A stretch of DNA of 64,000 bases from assembly GCA_003278955.1 (NCBI GenBank), contig QCCB01000003.1, positions 1 to 64,000 of the forward strand, read 5' to 3'. The stretch comes from Prochlorococcus sp. AG-347-K10. GTDB taxonomy: Bacteria; Cyanobacteriota; Cyanobacteriia; PCC-6307; Cyanobiaceae. The position numbers and the translations under genes are program-made. Shown one piece after another: positions 10,405 to 17,725 of the stretch (its first letter is position 1; every line of letters begins with the position of its first letter). Under the pieces are notes generated by a model. That model saw nothing but the letters and a program-made list of their open reading frames with translations. It ran no database searches and was not told where the DNA came from.

Positions 10405-11006
10405 ATCGTATTGATCCATTGATTTTGATCATCCGAATTCTCTAAAATAATATCTGAGAATTTTCTTTTTTCTTCAAAACTTAATTGAAAATTTATCAAT
10501 TCATATGCTTCTTTTTCGCTAATTTTATCTCTTGTGATAAGTCTGTTTTTTTGTAGTTCTTTAGGACATTTAACTAACCATATTTCTGTGCAAATATCTT
10601 CAAATTTTGCTTCAAACAATAATGGAATAACCAATACTATAGTTTGATTATTTCCGTATTGACTGCATTCTTCTATCATTCTTTCTTTAATTAAGGGGTG
10701 AAGTAGTTTTTCAATCCATTCCTTGCTTGCTGAATTTTTAAAAATAATGTTCCTTAATAGCTTTCTGTTTATTTCCCTTTCTGAATTACTTTTATTATCA
10801 ATAATTTTATTTCCAAAATAATCTAAAATTTTCTTATATCCATATGTGTTTGGTTTGATTAATTCTCTTGAAAAATGATCTGCATCTAATATTGGTATGT
10901 TTTTATGTTTTCTAATGTAATTAGTTATGGTTGTCTTCCCACTTGCAATACCTCCTGTTAAACCAATTCTTCTTTGGTTGTTTTTTAATTTTTGAAGAAT
11001 ATCCAT
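10389..11006 (-). CDS. coaE: Dephospho-CoA kinase
   Basis: The 205-aa P-loop kinase phosphorylates the 3'-OH of dephospho-CoA in the last step of CoA synthesis. The P-loop GLTGGIASGKTT sits at about residues 15-26, followed by the family-typical DADHFSRELI. LVIPLLFE and the LVKCPKELQKNRLITRD segment match CoaE. Length is normal. The ATG at 11006 puts the P-loop about 15 residues in. It is convergent with gatB; the stop codons are separated by 2 bp within a shared hairpin. coaX, also for CoA synthesis, lies at 43.4 kb. Confidence 0.95.
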   Translation of the reverse strand: MDILQKLKNNQRRIGLTGGIASGKTTITNYIRKHKNIPILDADHFSRELIKPNTYGYKKILDYFGNKIIDNKSNSEREINRKLLRNIIFKNSASKEWIEKLLHPLIKERMIEECSQYGNNQTIVLVIPLLFEAKFEDICTEIWLVKCPKELQKNRLITRDKISEKEAYELINFQLSFEEKRKFSDIILENSDDQNQWINTIKKLL

Positions 11007-11082
11007 ATAATTAATAATAATCTAATTACTTAGTTTCTTTAGTATTAAAGAGAAGTTAGTATGAATTAAAATACCAAAAAGT

Positions 11083-12321
11083 TTGAGCCAGTTAGATTCC
11101 AATTGGTCGTTTGTTGATGACAGTAAGGTAACACCCAAGGGGTTTCTTTTTGCTGGGATATCTGCTGGTTTAAAAGCGTCTAATAAAAAAGATTTAGCAC
11201 TAATACTCGCTCCAGAAGGAAGTATTTTTAGTGGGATGTTTACTCAATCACTAGTTCGAGCTTCTTGTGTGGATATTTGTGAGGAAAGGATTAAAAAAAC
11301 TTCAGGTTTGTTAAGAGCAATACTAATTAATTCTGGACAAGCAAATGCATGTACAGGCAATCTTGGCATTCAACATTTTCAAATTGCTACAGGAAAGATT
11401 GCGGAACTTTTAGGAATAAAAGAAGAAGAAGTTTTAATGTGCTCAACTGGTGTAATTGGTGTTCCGATACAAATAAATTATTTAGTTAAAAATTTACCGA
11501 ATTTGGTTAGTGATTTAAAAGGTAATAATTTTAAAAATGCAGCAGAAGCAATTTTAACTACTGATTTGACTTTGAAAAAAGTGTCAATAGAGACGATTAT
11601 TCAAGGTAGAAAAATAAAAATAGCAGGATTTGCAAAAGGTTCAGGAATGATTTACCCCAACATGGCTACAATGCTTGCTTTTCTAACCTGTGATGCGGGT
11701 ATTCAAAAAGAAGAATGGGACAAAATGATTGCTATTGCGGTTCAAAAATCTTTTAATGCAATATCAGTTGATGGAGAGACAAGCACAAATGATTCTTTTG
11801 TTGGGATAAATGCAGGAGAGAAAATTGAAAAAAGGTTTTTCCCAATTATCCAACAAGGGATTGATATTGTATGTGAGAACTTGGCAAAAAATATTGCAAG
11901 GGATGGAGAGGGAGCAAATTGTTTATTAGAAGTTTTGGTTCAGGGAGCAAAAAATACAGATGATGCTATTATGCTCGCGAAATCTATTTGTAATTCTGCC
12001 TTAGTAAAAACTGCAATACATGGTTGTGATCCGAATTGGGGACGAATCATTTCTGCTGCAGGTAATTCTGGAATTAAATTTAATTTAAATGACGTTGACT
12101 TGTATATAGGAAACGCTCAGATTTTGGAAAACGGCAAGTTAAATAAATATGATCCACAAAAAGTCAGAGACTACATTAGGTCCAGAATGAAAGGTAGATA
12201 TTTAGTCGATGATATTGTAAAAATTATGATTAATCTAAATTCTGGCGAATCGAAAGGGACAGCTTGGGGGTGCGATCTTTCTAAAAAATATGTTGAAATA
12301 AATAGCGAATATACTACTTAA
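11083..12321 (+). CDS. argJ: Bifunctional ornithine acetyltransferase / N-acetylglutamate synthase
   Basis: This 412-aa ArgJ recycles acetyl groups in arginine synthesis (N-acetylornithine plus glutamate). It autoprocesses between Ala and Thr in the motif GSGMIYPNMATMLAF; the new N-terminal nucleophile is T196. Other signatures are ILINSGQANACTG, SVDGETSTND and HGCDPNWGRI. The start appears to be TTG at 11083, because an upstream ATG runs straight into a stop and no later Met fits. No strong Shine-Dalgarno sequence is visible. The 3' end overlaps the next convergent gene by 8 bp. Confidence 0.96.
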   Translation: MSQLDSNWSFVDDSKVTPKGFLFAGISAGLKASNKKDLALILAPEGSIFSGMFTQSLVRASCVDICEERIKKTSGLLRAILINSGQANACTGNLGIQHFQIATGKIAELLGIKEEEVLMCSTGVIGVPIQINYLVKNLPNLVSDLKGNNFKNAAEAILTTDLTLKKVSIETIIQGRKIKIAGFAKGSGMIYPNMATMLAFLTCDAGIQKEEWDKMIAIAVQKSFNAISVDGETSTNDSFVGINAGEKIEKRFFPIIQQGIDIVCENLAKNIARDGEGANCLLEVLVQGAKNTDDAIMLAKSICNSALVKTAIHGCDPNWGRIISAAGNSGIKFNLNDVDLYIGNAQILENGKLNKYDPQKVRDYIRSRMKGRYLVDDIVKIMINLNSGESKGTAWGCDLSKKYVEINSEYTT

Positions 12322-12556
12322 GTTTTAGTAAATCTAATGGTAGATATTCATTCATATAGAGAAACAGTATTGTTAAAGTTCCAATTACAGAGCCTATAAA
12401 ACCTCCAAAAAAATTAAATAATAATCCAGATTGTTTAATTATTGCTTCTTCGTTTTTTTCTTCTTCAAAACTAGGAGAATCAACTACTTTTAAGCGCTGA
12501 TTGGTTGTTGGTTGTTTAAGTTGTTGGTGTCGGATGAGGGCTTCGAAATCAGGCAT
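12314..12556 (-). CDS. Small single-pass membrane protein downstream of ParA
   Basis: An 80-aa protein with no recognised family. The N-terminal half is polar and charged (MPDFEALIRHQQLKQ, then an EEEKNEEA patch). The C-terminal half has one hydrophobic segment, about residues 46-70 (LLFNFFGGFIGSVIGTLTIL), and a short tail. I chose the ATG at 12556. A longer TTG-started version (12580) would overlap ParA by 91 bp instead of 67 bp. The gene starts inside the end of the ParA gene on the same strand, so the two are likely co-translated, perhaps as an ATPase with its membrane anchor. Function unknown. Confidence 0.65.
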   Translation of the reverse strand: MPDFEALIRHQQLKQPTTNQRLKVVDSPSFEEEKNEEAIIKQSGLLFNFFGGFIGSVIGTLTILFLYMNEYLPLDLLKLK

Positions 12557-13161
12557 GGAATTTGTGAGGCAATTGAACAATAAGCAGACCAGCCCGTCAT
12601 TCGACGAGGATCTGATCTACCTAAATCGTCTACAGCTTCAAATACAGCATTGCCCGAGGCTTCTGCTTTATCAAATGCTGAAAGTAAGGGTATAAATGTA
12701 TCAAAAACATATAAACCAAAATTTTCTAGAGCTGCTTTGGCTTGTTGCGCTGCTTTTTGCTGTCTAAAATCAACTTTTACTATTACTACAGCATGGTTAA
12801 CTTTTAAGTTGCTTAATAGATTAGCTAGTTCAACAGTTAATTCTACTGATCTTGCTTTTGCAGTTGTAGGTAAGATAACTAAATCTGAACCATACGCTAA
12901 GTGTTTAAGTTCTTCTTGATCACTGCTAGCCTGGCCATCAGTTATTACAATTTCTGATGATCTTGATGCTTTAGCAGCAGAACTGACGGGGAAGACTGGA
13001 AATGGAAGATTGCCTCTTGATGCGTATGCTAAAGCAGATCTATTTTTGTCAGCATCGACTATGCAAACTTTTTTACCTTCAGAATGCCAAACACTAGCAA
13101 GGTGAATACTTGTGCAGGTCTTGGCCACCCCCCCTTTTTGTCCGCAAACGGTAATGAACAA
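12490..13161 (-). CDS. ParA/MinD-family ATPase (orphan)
   Basis: The 223-aa protein begins with the deviant Walker A motif of ParA/MinD ATPases, GQKGGVAKT (K9 and K14). It continues with VCIVDADKN (switch) and LVILPTT. ParA-type ATPases position DNA, carboxysomes or other cargo. The real chromosome-partition ParA normally sits with ParB near the origin. Here there is no parB, and the partner gene is a small membrane protein that overlaps its 3' end, so this is an orphan ParA of unknown cargo. The start is TTG at 13161, the codon that gives the family-typical N-terminus; no ATG is available. Confidence 0.88.
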   Translation of the reverse strand: MFITVCGQKGGVAKTCTSIHLASVWHSEGKKVCIVDADKNRSALAYASRGNLPFPVFPVSSAAKASRSSEIVITDGQASSDQEELKHLAYGSDLVILPTTAKARSVELTVELANLLSNLKVNHAVVIVKVDFRQQKAAQQAKAALENFGLYVFDTFIPLLSAFDKAEASGNAVFEAVDDLGRSDPRRMTGWSAYCSIASQIPCLISKPSSDTNNLNNQQPISA

Positions 13162-13312
13162 TTTTTTATTTTTATTTCTCTTACTTTGGAGAATAATTTC
13201 TTAATGTCAAGAGAAATTGATTTTTAATGCTTTAAAACTTATTTTTTGAAATATTTTAAAGAAGTCTAATATTTTTAGATAACCTTATAAAGTTCGTTAT
13301 TTAAATTGGCTA

Positions 13313-14275
13313 GTGAAGAAAAGAATTGGATTAGGTACGTGGTCTTGGGGGAATAAGCTTTTCTGGAATTACCAATCTACAAATGACGATGAATTACGTG
13401 AGACATATAATGAAGCATTACTAAGAGGTTTCGATCTAATTGATACTGCAGATTCTTACGGTACTGGGAATCTTCAGGGTAGGAGTGAATTGTTGATAGG
13501 AAAATTTTTACTAAATACTCCCTCAGCTAAGAAAAAAAGAATTCAAGTAGCAACCAAACTTGCACCTTATCCCTGGAGAATAGGTAACAGAGGTTTTAAT
13601 AAACCTTTTTTGAAAAGTTTAGAAAGACTTAATAACAAATTAGACATAGTGCAATTACATTGGTCTACTGCAAAATACAATCCTTGGCAGGAATTAGGGC
13701 TGTTGAATAATCTTTGCGATTTAAAAGATGAAGGCTTTGATTTTCAAATAGGCTTATCAAATATAGGCCCTAAAAGATTGACTAAATTAATTAATTTCTT
13801 AGCAAAAAGAGATCAGAGCTTAAAGAGTGTTCAAATACAGTTTTCTTTGCTTGCTCCCGATTTAGGAAAACAATATCAGGTAAAAAAAATTTGCGACGAA
13901 AATAATATTGATTTTTTTGCTTATAGTCCTTTGTCCTTTGGAATACTTTGTATCGATCCAGATAAAGAACAGAATAAAGAAAAAAGTTTTATTCGCAATT
14001 CATTATTTAAAAACTATAAAAAACCAACATATGAATTGCGGAGGTGTTTAAAAAGAATTGCAAATCAAAGATCAGTTTCCCAAGCCCAAGTAGCAATTAA
14101 TTGGTGTTGTTATCAAGGAGCTATTCCGCTCGTTGGAATGCGAAAGAAATCTCAAGTTATAGATGTATCGAATGTATTTAAGTGGAATTTAAATAGAAGT
14201 GAATTTAAAGTACTTCAGGAATTATCAAAAAAATGTTTAAAAAAAATGCCTAAAAATCCTTTTTCAAGTATTTAA
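13313..14275 (+). CDS. Aldo/keto reductase family oxidoreductase
   Basis: The 320-aa protein is a TIM-barrel NADPH-dependent AKR. The catalytic tetrad can be read as D44 and Y49 (IDTADSYG), K82 (ATKLAPYPW) and H116 (VQLHWS). The C-terminal cofactor region contains IPLVGMRKKSQV. The start codon is GTG at 13313. The carbonyl substrate cannot be deduced. Plant and cyanobacterial relatives are linked to detoxification of reactive carbonyls, but pyridoxal reductase activity is also possible. It stands alone, divergent from the ParA gene. Confidence 0.9.
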   Translation: MKKRIGLGTWSWGNKLFWNYQSTNDDELRETYNEALLRGFDLIDTADSYGTGNLQGRSELLIGKFLLNTPSAKKKRIQVATKLAPYPWRIGNRGFNKPFLKSLERLNNKLDIVQLHWSTAKYNPWQELGLLNNLCDLKDEGFDFQIGLSNIGPKRLTKLINFLAKRDQSLKSVQIQFSLLAPDLGKQYQVKKICDENNIDFFAYSPLSFGILCIDPDKEQNKEKSFIRNSLFKNYKKPTYELRRCLKRIANQRSVSQAQVAINWCCYQGAIPLVGMRKKSQVIDVSNVFKWNLNRSEFKVLQELSKKCLKKMPKNPFSSI

Positions 14276-14283
14276 TTAAATTT

Positions 14284-14421
14284 TTAGCTAGATATTTTCT
14301 TATTTTTTTTTATTTGAAAACTACTATTCCATAGTTCATTGGGAAATTTTTCGCCAGTGAATCTAATAACTTTTGGTTTGAGATTTATTATCAAGTCATT
14401 CAGTTTTTTATTAGATTCCAT
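14284..14421 (-). CDS. Small ORF, 45 aa, unknown
   Basis: An ATG at 14421 opens a 45-codon frame ending in TAA (14284-14286). The peptide is basic and has a central segment KPKVIRFTGEKFPNELW that looks like real protein rather than random AT-rich translation. No membrane segment, cysteine or known motif is present. It lies downstream of ssrA on the same strand. It could be a genuine small protein or a chance ORF in a 300-bp spacer. Confidence 0.4.
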   Translation of the reverse strand: MESNKKLNDLIINLKPKVIRFTGEKFPNELWNSSFQIKKNKKISS

Positions 14422-14575
14422 TTTGCAAGATTCGATTTTTTAATAAGATAAATTAATTTAAAACTTATCTTCTCAGTATTTATACCTATAAAATTAAAAA
14501 AATTCTTTTTATTACAAGCATTTGCAGCAATATTTACATACTAATAAATTATCTATTACAACTTCTTAGTTATTT

Positions 14576-14602
14576 AAAAAAAGTGGAGTCCTTCCAGACT
14601 CC
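14576..14602 (-). terminator. Intrinsic terminator of ssrA
   Basis: On the minus strand, GGAGTC, a 6-nt loop and GACTCC (14602 to 14585) are followed by AC and seven T residues. This is a classical Rho-independent terminator at the 3' end of the tmRNA coding-RNA segment. Confidence 0.75.
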
Positions 14603-14860
14603 TCGTATCATTTGGTTGATAAGGCTGATATAACCCCATCTCCTTTAAGATCAAGCAGCAACTGGTGCTGTTTGACGGGAGAAACTAACGATTTTGTTAG
14701 CATTTGTGTTTTTGCTCTAACCGAGCCGGCTTCAGTCACCTTCCTTATGCCCCGTCGAAACCATTACAACCCCAAATAGTGGAGTTGAGCGGAATCGAAC
14801 CGCTGTCCGAAACATCGGTTGAGATCACCTAGTCCTATTGGACATTTATATTCTGACAGG
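14583..14860 (-). ncRNA. ssrA: tmRNA (ssrA), permuted two-piece type
   Basis: On the minus strand the acceptor RNA comes first; its T-arm (GCGGTTCGATTCCGC) and acceptor 3' strand CAACTCC are at 14787-14781. The coding RNA follows, starting with GGGGTTG at 14773-14767 and TAATGGTTTCGACGGGG. GGGGTTG pairs with CAACTCC across all 7 positions (one G-U), which is the acceptor stem of the assembled molecule. The tag frame 14701-14651 encodes ANKIVSFSRQTAPVAA then TGA, with a resume GCT codon. This is the known alpha-cyanobacterial arrangement, where processing makes two RNAs. CCA is not encoded (the sequence after the discriminator A is CTA). The 5' boundary near 14860 is approximate. Role: rescue of stalled ribosomes and tagging of nascent chains for proteolysis. 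Confidence 0.93.
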
Positions 14861-14903
14861 CAAAATGGTTATTGAATAGTTTTTTTACTAAGTTTTATTT
14901 TAT

Positions 14904-16028
14904 ATGAATGTAGTGGCATCATCTCCGGAGGGACTAGAGAAATCTTTAGCAGAAGAAATTTCAAATTTAGGCGGCTTTAATATTAATACTTTTAAAAGAT
15001 TTATTAATTTTGAGTGTGATCTTGAAACTTTTTATAGAGTTCATTTCTATTCTAGATTAGCTTTTCGTTTTTACAGAGAAATTGCAAGTTTTAATTGCTA
15101 TGACAAGCAATCTTTATATGCGGGGGTTAGAGATTCATTTGATTGGTTAAATTGGTTGCACTTTGATAAAACATTTAACGTTCAAGTAACTGGGAGAACA
15201 TCTTCTTTAAGTCATACTCATTTCACAGCTCTTGAAGTAAAAAATTCTATAACTGATTTGCAACAGGCAGTTTGGAATAAAAGATCAAATATTTCTCTAG
15301 ATAATCCTGATTTTATAATTCATCTGCATTTAAATAATAATAAAGCAATTCTCAGTCTTCAAAGCAGCGTAGAAAGCTTACACAAAAGAGGCTATAGACC
15401 CGCCATTGGGTATGCTCCATTAAAAGAAAATTTAGCTTCTGGATTGATAAATATGACTCAATGGAATGGCAAAGTTCCATTAATAGATTTTATGTGTGGT
15501 TCGGGTACTTTTTTAATTGAGGCAGTCAACCAATTCCTTGGAGTTCCCATAAATATTGATCAGGTATATCTTTTTGAAAATTGGTTAGACTTTAGGCAAG
15601 ATATTTATCTTAATGAAAAAAATCAGGCAAAAAATAAAATCATAAATTATGAAAAATTACCAACAATAATAGGGTGTGAAATTAATAAAAAGGTCTTTGA
15701 GCAGGCGAATCTAAACATATCATTAGCTGGACTCGAGAATTATATAGAGCTTATAAATAATGATTTTTTAGAACTCCAATTAAATTGCACACCTGGGATC
15801 ATCATATGTAATCCTCCATACGGCAAAAAATTAGGCGATGAAAATGAATTGATTAGTTTATATGAACAAATGGGAATCTTTCTAAAGAACAATTTTTCAG
15901 CTTGGGAATTTTGGCTCCTAAGTGGAAATCCAAAACTAACAAAATATTTGAAAATGAAATCTTCATTGAAAATTCCTGTTAGTAATGGTGGGATAGATTG
16001 TAGGTGGATAAAGTATTTAATTAGGTAA
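14904..16028 (+). CDS. RlmL-type 23S rRNA (guanine-N2) methyltransferase family protein
   Basis: The 374-aa protein has an N-terminal THUMP-like region (about residues 1-160; starts NVVASSPEGLEKSLAEEI) and a C-terminal Rossmann methyltransferase. The latter has the SAM loop DFMCGSGTFLIEA near residue 195 and the catalytic NPPY of IICNPPYGKKLGDENEL near 303. This layout is COG0116, the family of E. coli RlmL, which methylates 23S rRNA guanine 2445. Older annotations call it an N6-adenine DNA methylase, but the THUMP domain argues for RNA. The ATG at 14904 gives the family-typical N-terminus. It diverges from ssrA. Confidence 0.88.
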   Translation: MNVVASSPEGLEKSLAEEISNLGGFNINTFKRFINFECDLETFYRVHFYSRLAFRFYREIASFNCYDKQSLYAGVRDSFDWLNWLHFDKTFNVQVTGRTSSLSHTHFTALEVKNSITDLQQAVWNKRSNISLDNPDFIIHLHLNNNKAILSLQSSVESLHKRGYRPAIGYAPLKENLASGLINMTQWNGKVPLIDFMCGSGTFLIEAVNQFLGVPINIDQVYLFENWLDFRQDIYLNEKNQAKNKIINYEKLPTIIGCEINKKVFEQANLNISLAGLENYIELINNDFLELQLNCTPGIIICNPPYGKKLGDENELISLYEQMGIFLKNNFSAWEFWLLSGNPKLTKYLKMKSSLKIPVSNGGIDCRWIKYLIR

Positions 16029-16029
16029 A

Positions 16030-16431
16030 TTATTTTTTGCCTAAAACGGCCTTTGTTGTCTTGCCTAAACCTTCTAATGTTTGAGGAAGATATGGTCCTT
16101 TGGCTAATTTTCCTCCAAGCTTCAAACTTAGTCCTGCAAGAAATAAATCGATAAATATTATGAGTAATAAATTATATTCAGTATTCCAGTTATTATATTT
16201 TGCTAGAAAAAGATAAAAAATAATATGGATGCAAATTAGTATTAATAATAATAATGTGCTGCCAATTGCTAAAAATATTCCACCACTAATTAATCTTCTT
16301 TTTTCTCTATCTACTTCTTGAAGAGCTATTCTGACATGCAAATCCATCACTGAACTTGCGATGGCTGAAATTCTTGAGGCTGTATTTGCAAAGTTTTTAT
16401 TTTTTGGTTTTTCCATATTATTTTCTGCCAC
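16030..16431 (-). CDS. YqjE-like membrane protein (phage-holin-like superfamily)
   Basis: A 133-aa protein with a short soluble N-terminus containing ASSVMDLHVRIALQEVDREKRR (read in two parts), then two hydrophobic helices (about residues 52-75 and 86-105) and a basic tail. This pattern fits the DUF1469/holin superfamily that includes E. coli YqjE. The function of that family is poorly defined (inner-membrane protein, stress-associated). Its start overlaps the 3' end of the upstream YqjD-like gene by 14 bp, so the two are an operon. The stop lies 1 bp from that of the convergent methyltransferase gene. Confidence 0.65.
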   Translation of the reverse strand: MAENNMEKPKNKNFANTASRISAIASSVMDLHVRIALQEVDREKRRLISGGIFLAIGSTLLLLILICIHIIFYLFLAKYNNWNTEYNLLLIIFIDLFLAGLSLKLGGKLAKGPYLPQTLEGLGKTTKAVLGKK

Positions 16432-16879
16432 TGTTTAAGAGACTTCCTATTAGTAAACCAATACCAGCTGCAATAGCAATAGATAATAGTGGTTTTTTTC
16501 TTATTGGACTTTCTATTTTTGGTCTAAGTGTATTGTTAAGCTCTTCTAATAATTCTTCTAATTGACTTTCAATAGGTTCAATTTTTTCTGATATTTCCCA
16601 ATTGTTTTCTCTTATTGAATCAATGATTTCAAATAGTTGGCTTTTTATTCCAATTGCTGAGGTTCCACTATGGCTAGCTATTACTTCAACTAAATCATCA
16701 ATACTCCCTTTTGTGGCTTCAAGGGTTTGTTGTGCAATGTTAGGCCATTTTTCTTTTATTAAAGGTATTAAACTGTCAATTTTTTCAAGTAACCATTTTT
16801 CCAAGATAACTTCTTTTTCAGGAAGATCAGATTTATCTTCTTTTTCTTCTACTTCTTTGGGAGGATGGTAAGTCTCCAT
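16418..16879 (-). CDS. YqjD/DUF883-like C-tail-anchored protein
   Basis: The 153-aa protein has an acidic, helical soluble part (residues 1-125) and one C-terminal hydrophobic segment with glycine spacing (about 133-148, SIAIAAGIGLLIGSLLNSG), ending in RK. This is the layout of YqjD/ElaB (DUF883) proteins, which are tail-anchored membrane proteins linked to ribosomes in stationary-phase E. coli. The downstream overlapping gene resembles YqjE, which recreates the enterobacterial yqjD-yqjE pairing and supports both calls. ATG start at 16879. Ribosome binding is not evident from the sequence. Confidence 0.6.
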   Translation of the reverse strand: METYHPPKEVEEKEDKSDLPEKEVILEKWLLEKIDSLIPLIKEKWPNIAQQTLEATKGSIDDLVEVIASHSGTSAIGIKSQLFEIIDSIRENNWEISEKIEPIESQLEELLEELNNTLRPKIESPIRKKPLLSIAIAAGIGLLIGSLLNSGRK

Positions 16880-17049
16880 TATTCAAACTTATTTATTTTA
16901 AGATTAAACCCTATTTTCTTAATTTGGAAGCCTTGTCTAAAGAATTGTGCGATTTATATAGAATAAAAACATATAAAAGTTTATTTACATTTTATTCATC
17001 TACTCTGTTCTGTAAGAAGGTTTTGTTAAGCTATTACTGAATTTATTAA

Positions 17050-17205
17050 ATGAGTTTAAATTTTATCATGGATATTACATTTGCATCATTAATTTTTGCA
17101 TCTCGCACAATCCCTACAGATTTTGGATTAGTAGCTGCAGCTATTGCTGGAGCTGGAAGTTTGCTATTTATTGCTTTAAGATTTGTTCCTGATGCAAGTA
17201 ATTAA
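17050..17205 (+). CDS. Small single-pass membrane protein, 51 aa
   Basis: The ATG at 17050 (or the internal ATG at 17068, 45 aa) opens a frame to TAA at 17203-17205. The C-terminal half is a clear transmembrane helix, FGLVAAAIAGAGSLLFIALR, followed by FVPDASN. Its size and layout are like small subunits of thylakoid complexes (photosystem, NDH-1 or cytochrome b6f), but I cannot match it to a named subunit. It sits alone in a 406-bp spacer with AT-rich promoter-like sequence (TATAGAAT near 16957) upstream. The low-complexity helix and good codon use support a real gene. Confidence 0.6.
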   Translation: MSLNFIMDITFASLIFASRTIPTDFGLVAAAIAGAGSLLFIALRFVPDASN

Positions 17206-17286
17206 ATAACGGAAACATCTTTTAGAAAATATATCTTAACTCATCTTTGTTTTGAAAATAGATTCGATTTATTTATCAACTAGATA

Positions 17287-17649
17287 ATGAATAAATGGGT
17301 TTTGCTTGAACATAAAGTTTATTCTTCTAAAGCTATAGATGTTCATTATGATTTTCTTGTCGAAAATGGGATAGATTGTTTAACTTGGAAATTTTTAAAA
17401 CTACCTTTATTAAATCAAGCTTCTATAGAAATTTCTAAGCAGCCAAATCATAGACTTTTATGGCTGTCCAGGATAGAACATGAACTTTCTGATAATAGAG
17501 GGTTTGTAAAAAGAATTGATCATGGAATATTTAAAAATGTTTCTGATAAATTGGACTCTGAATATTATAGATTCATTTTGGATGGTGAACTTCTTTCTGG
17601 TTTGTTTGAAATTTCGGGTAATTCTTGTAGATTGAGCAAAAATTATTAA
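17287..17649 (+). CDS. Stand-alone LigD 3'-phosphoesterase-like domain protein
   Basis: The 120-aa protein aligns by eye with the phosphoesterase (PE) module of bacterial LigD. It has H20-Y21-D22 with a trailing glutamate (HYDFLVE against HYDLRLE), then a tryptophan (W34), a conserved-like HRLLW...IEHELSD block (H55, R56, H65; compare VEDHPLDY), and a C-terminal FILDGELLSGLFEI matching F.LHGERL.G.F.L. LigD PE removes 3'-phosphates and ribonucleotides at DNA ends in non-homologous end joining. The PE arginine after HYD is leucine here (L24), and the upstream histidine spacing is longer, so activity may differ. The next gene is smc. No Ku or LigD polymerase/ligase is in the window. Confidence 0.6.
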   Translation: MNKWVLLEHKVYSSKAIDVHYDFLVENGIDCLTWKFLKLPLLNQASIEISKQPNHRLLWLSRIEHELSDNRGFVKRIDHGIFKNVSDKLDSEYYRFILDGELLSGLFEISGNSCRLSKNY

Positions 17650-17725
17650 TATTCATTTATAAATAAACGTAATATTTCTATTGAGAATTTTTGCAAATTA
17701 GTTATTCTTATTTAGCTATTGAGAC

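Noticed and set aside
12501..12919. Plus-strand ORFs opposite the ParA and small membrane genes
   Set aside because: They lie antisense to a ParA with clear family motifs and have no protein-like features.
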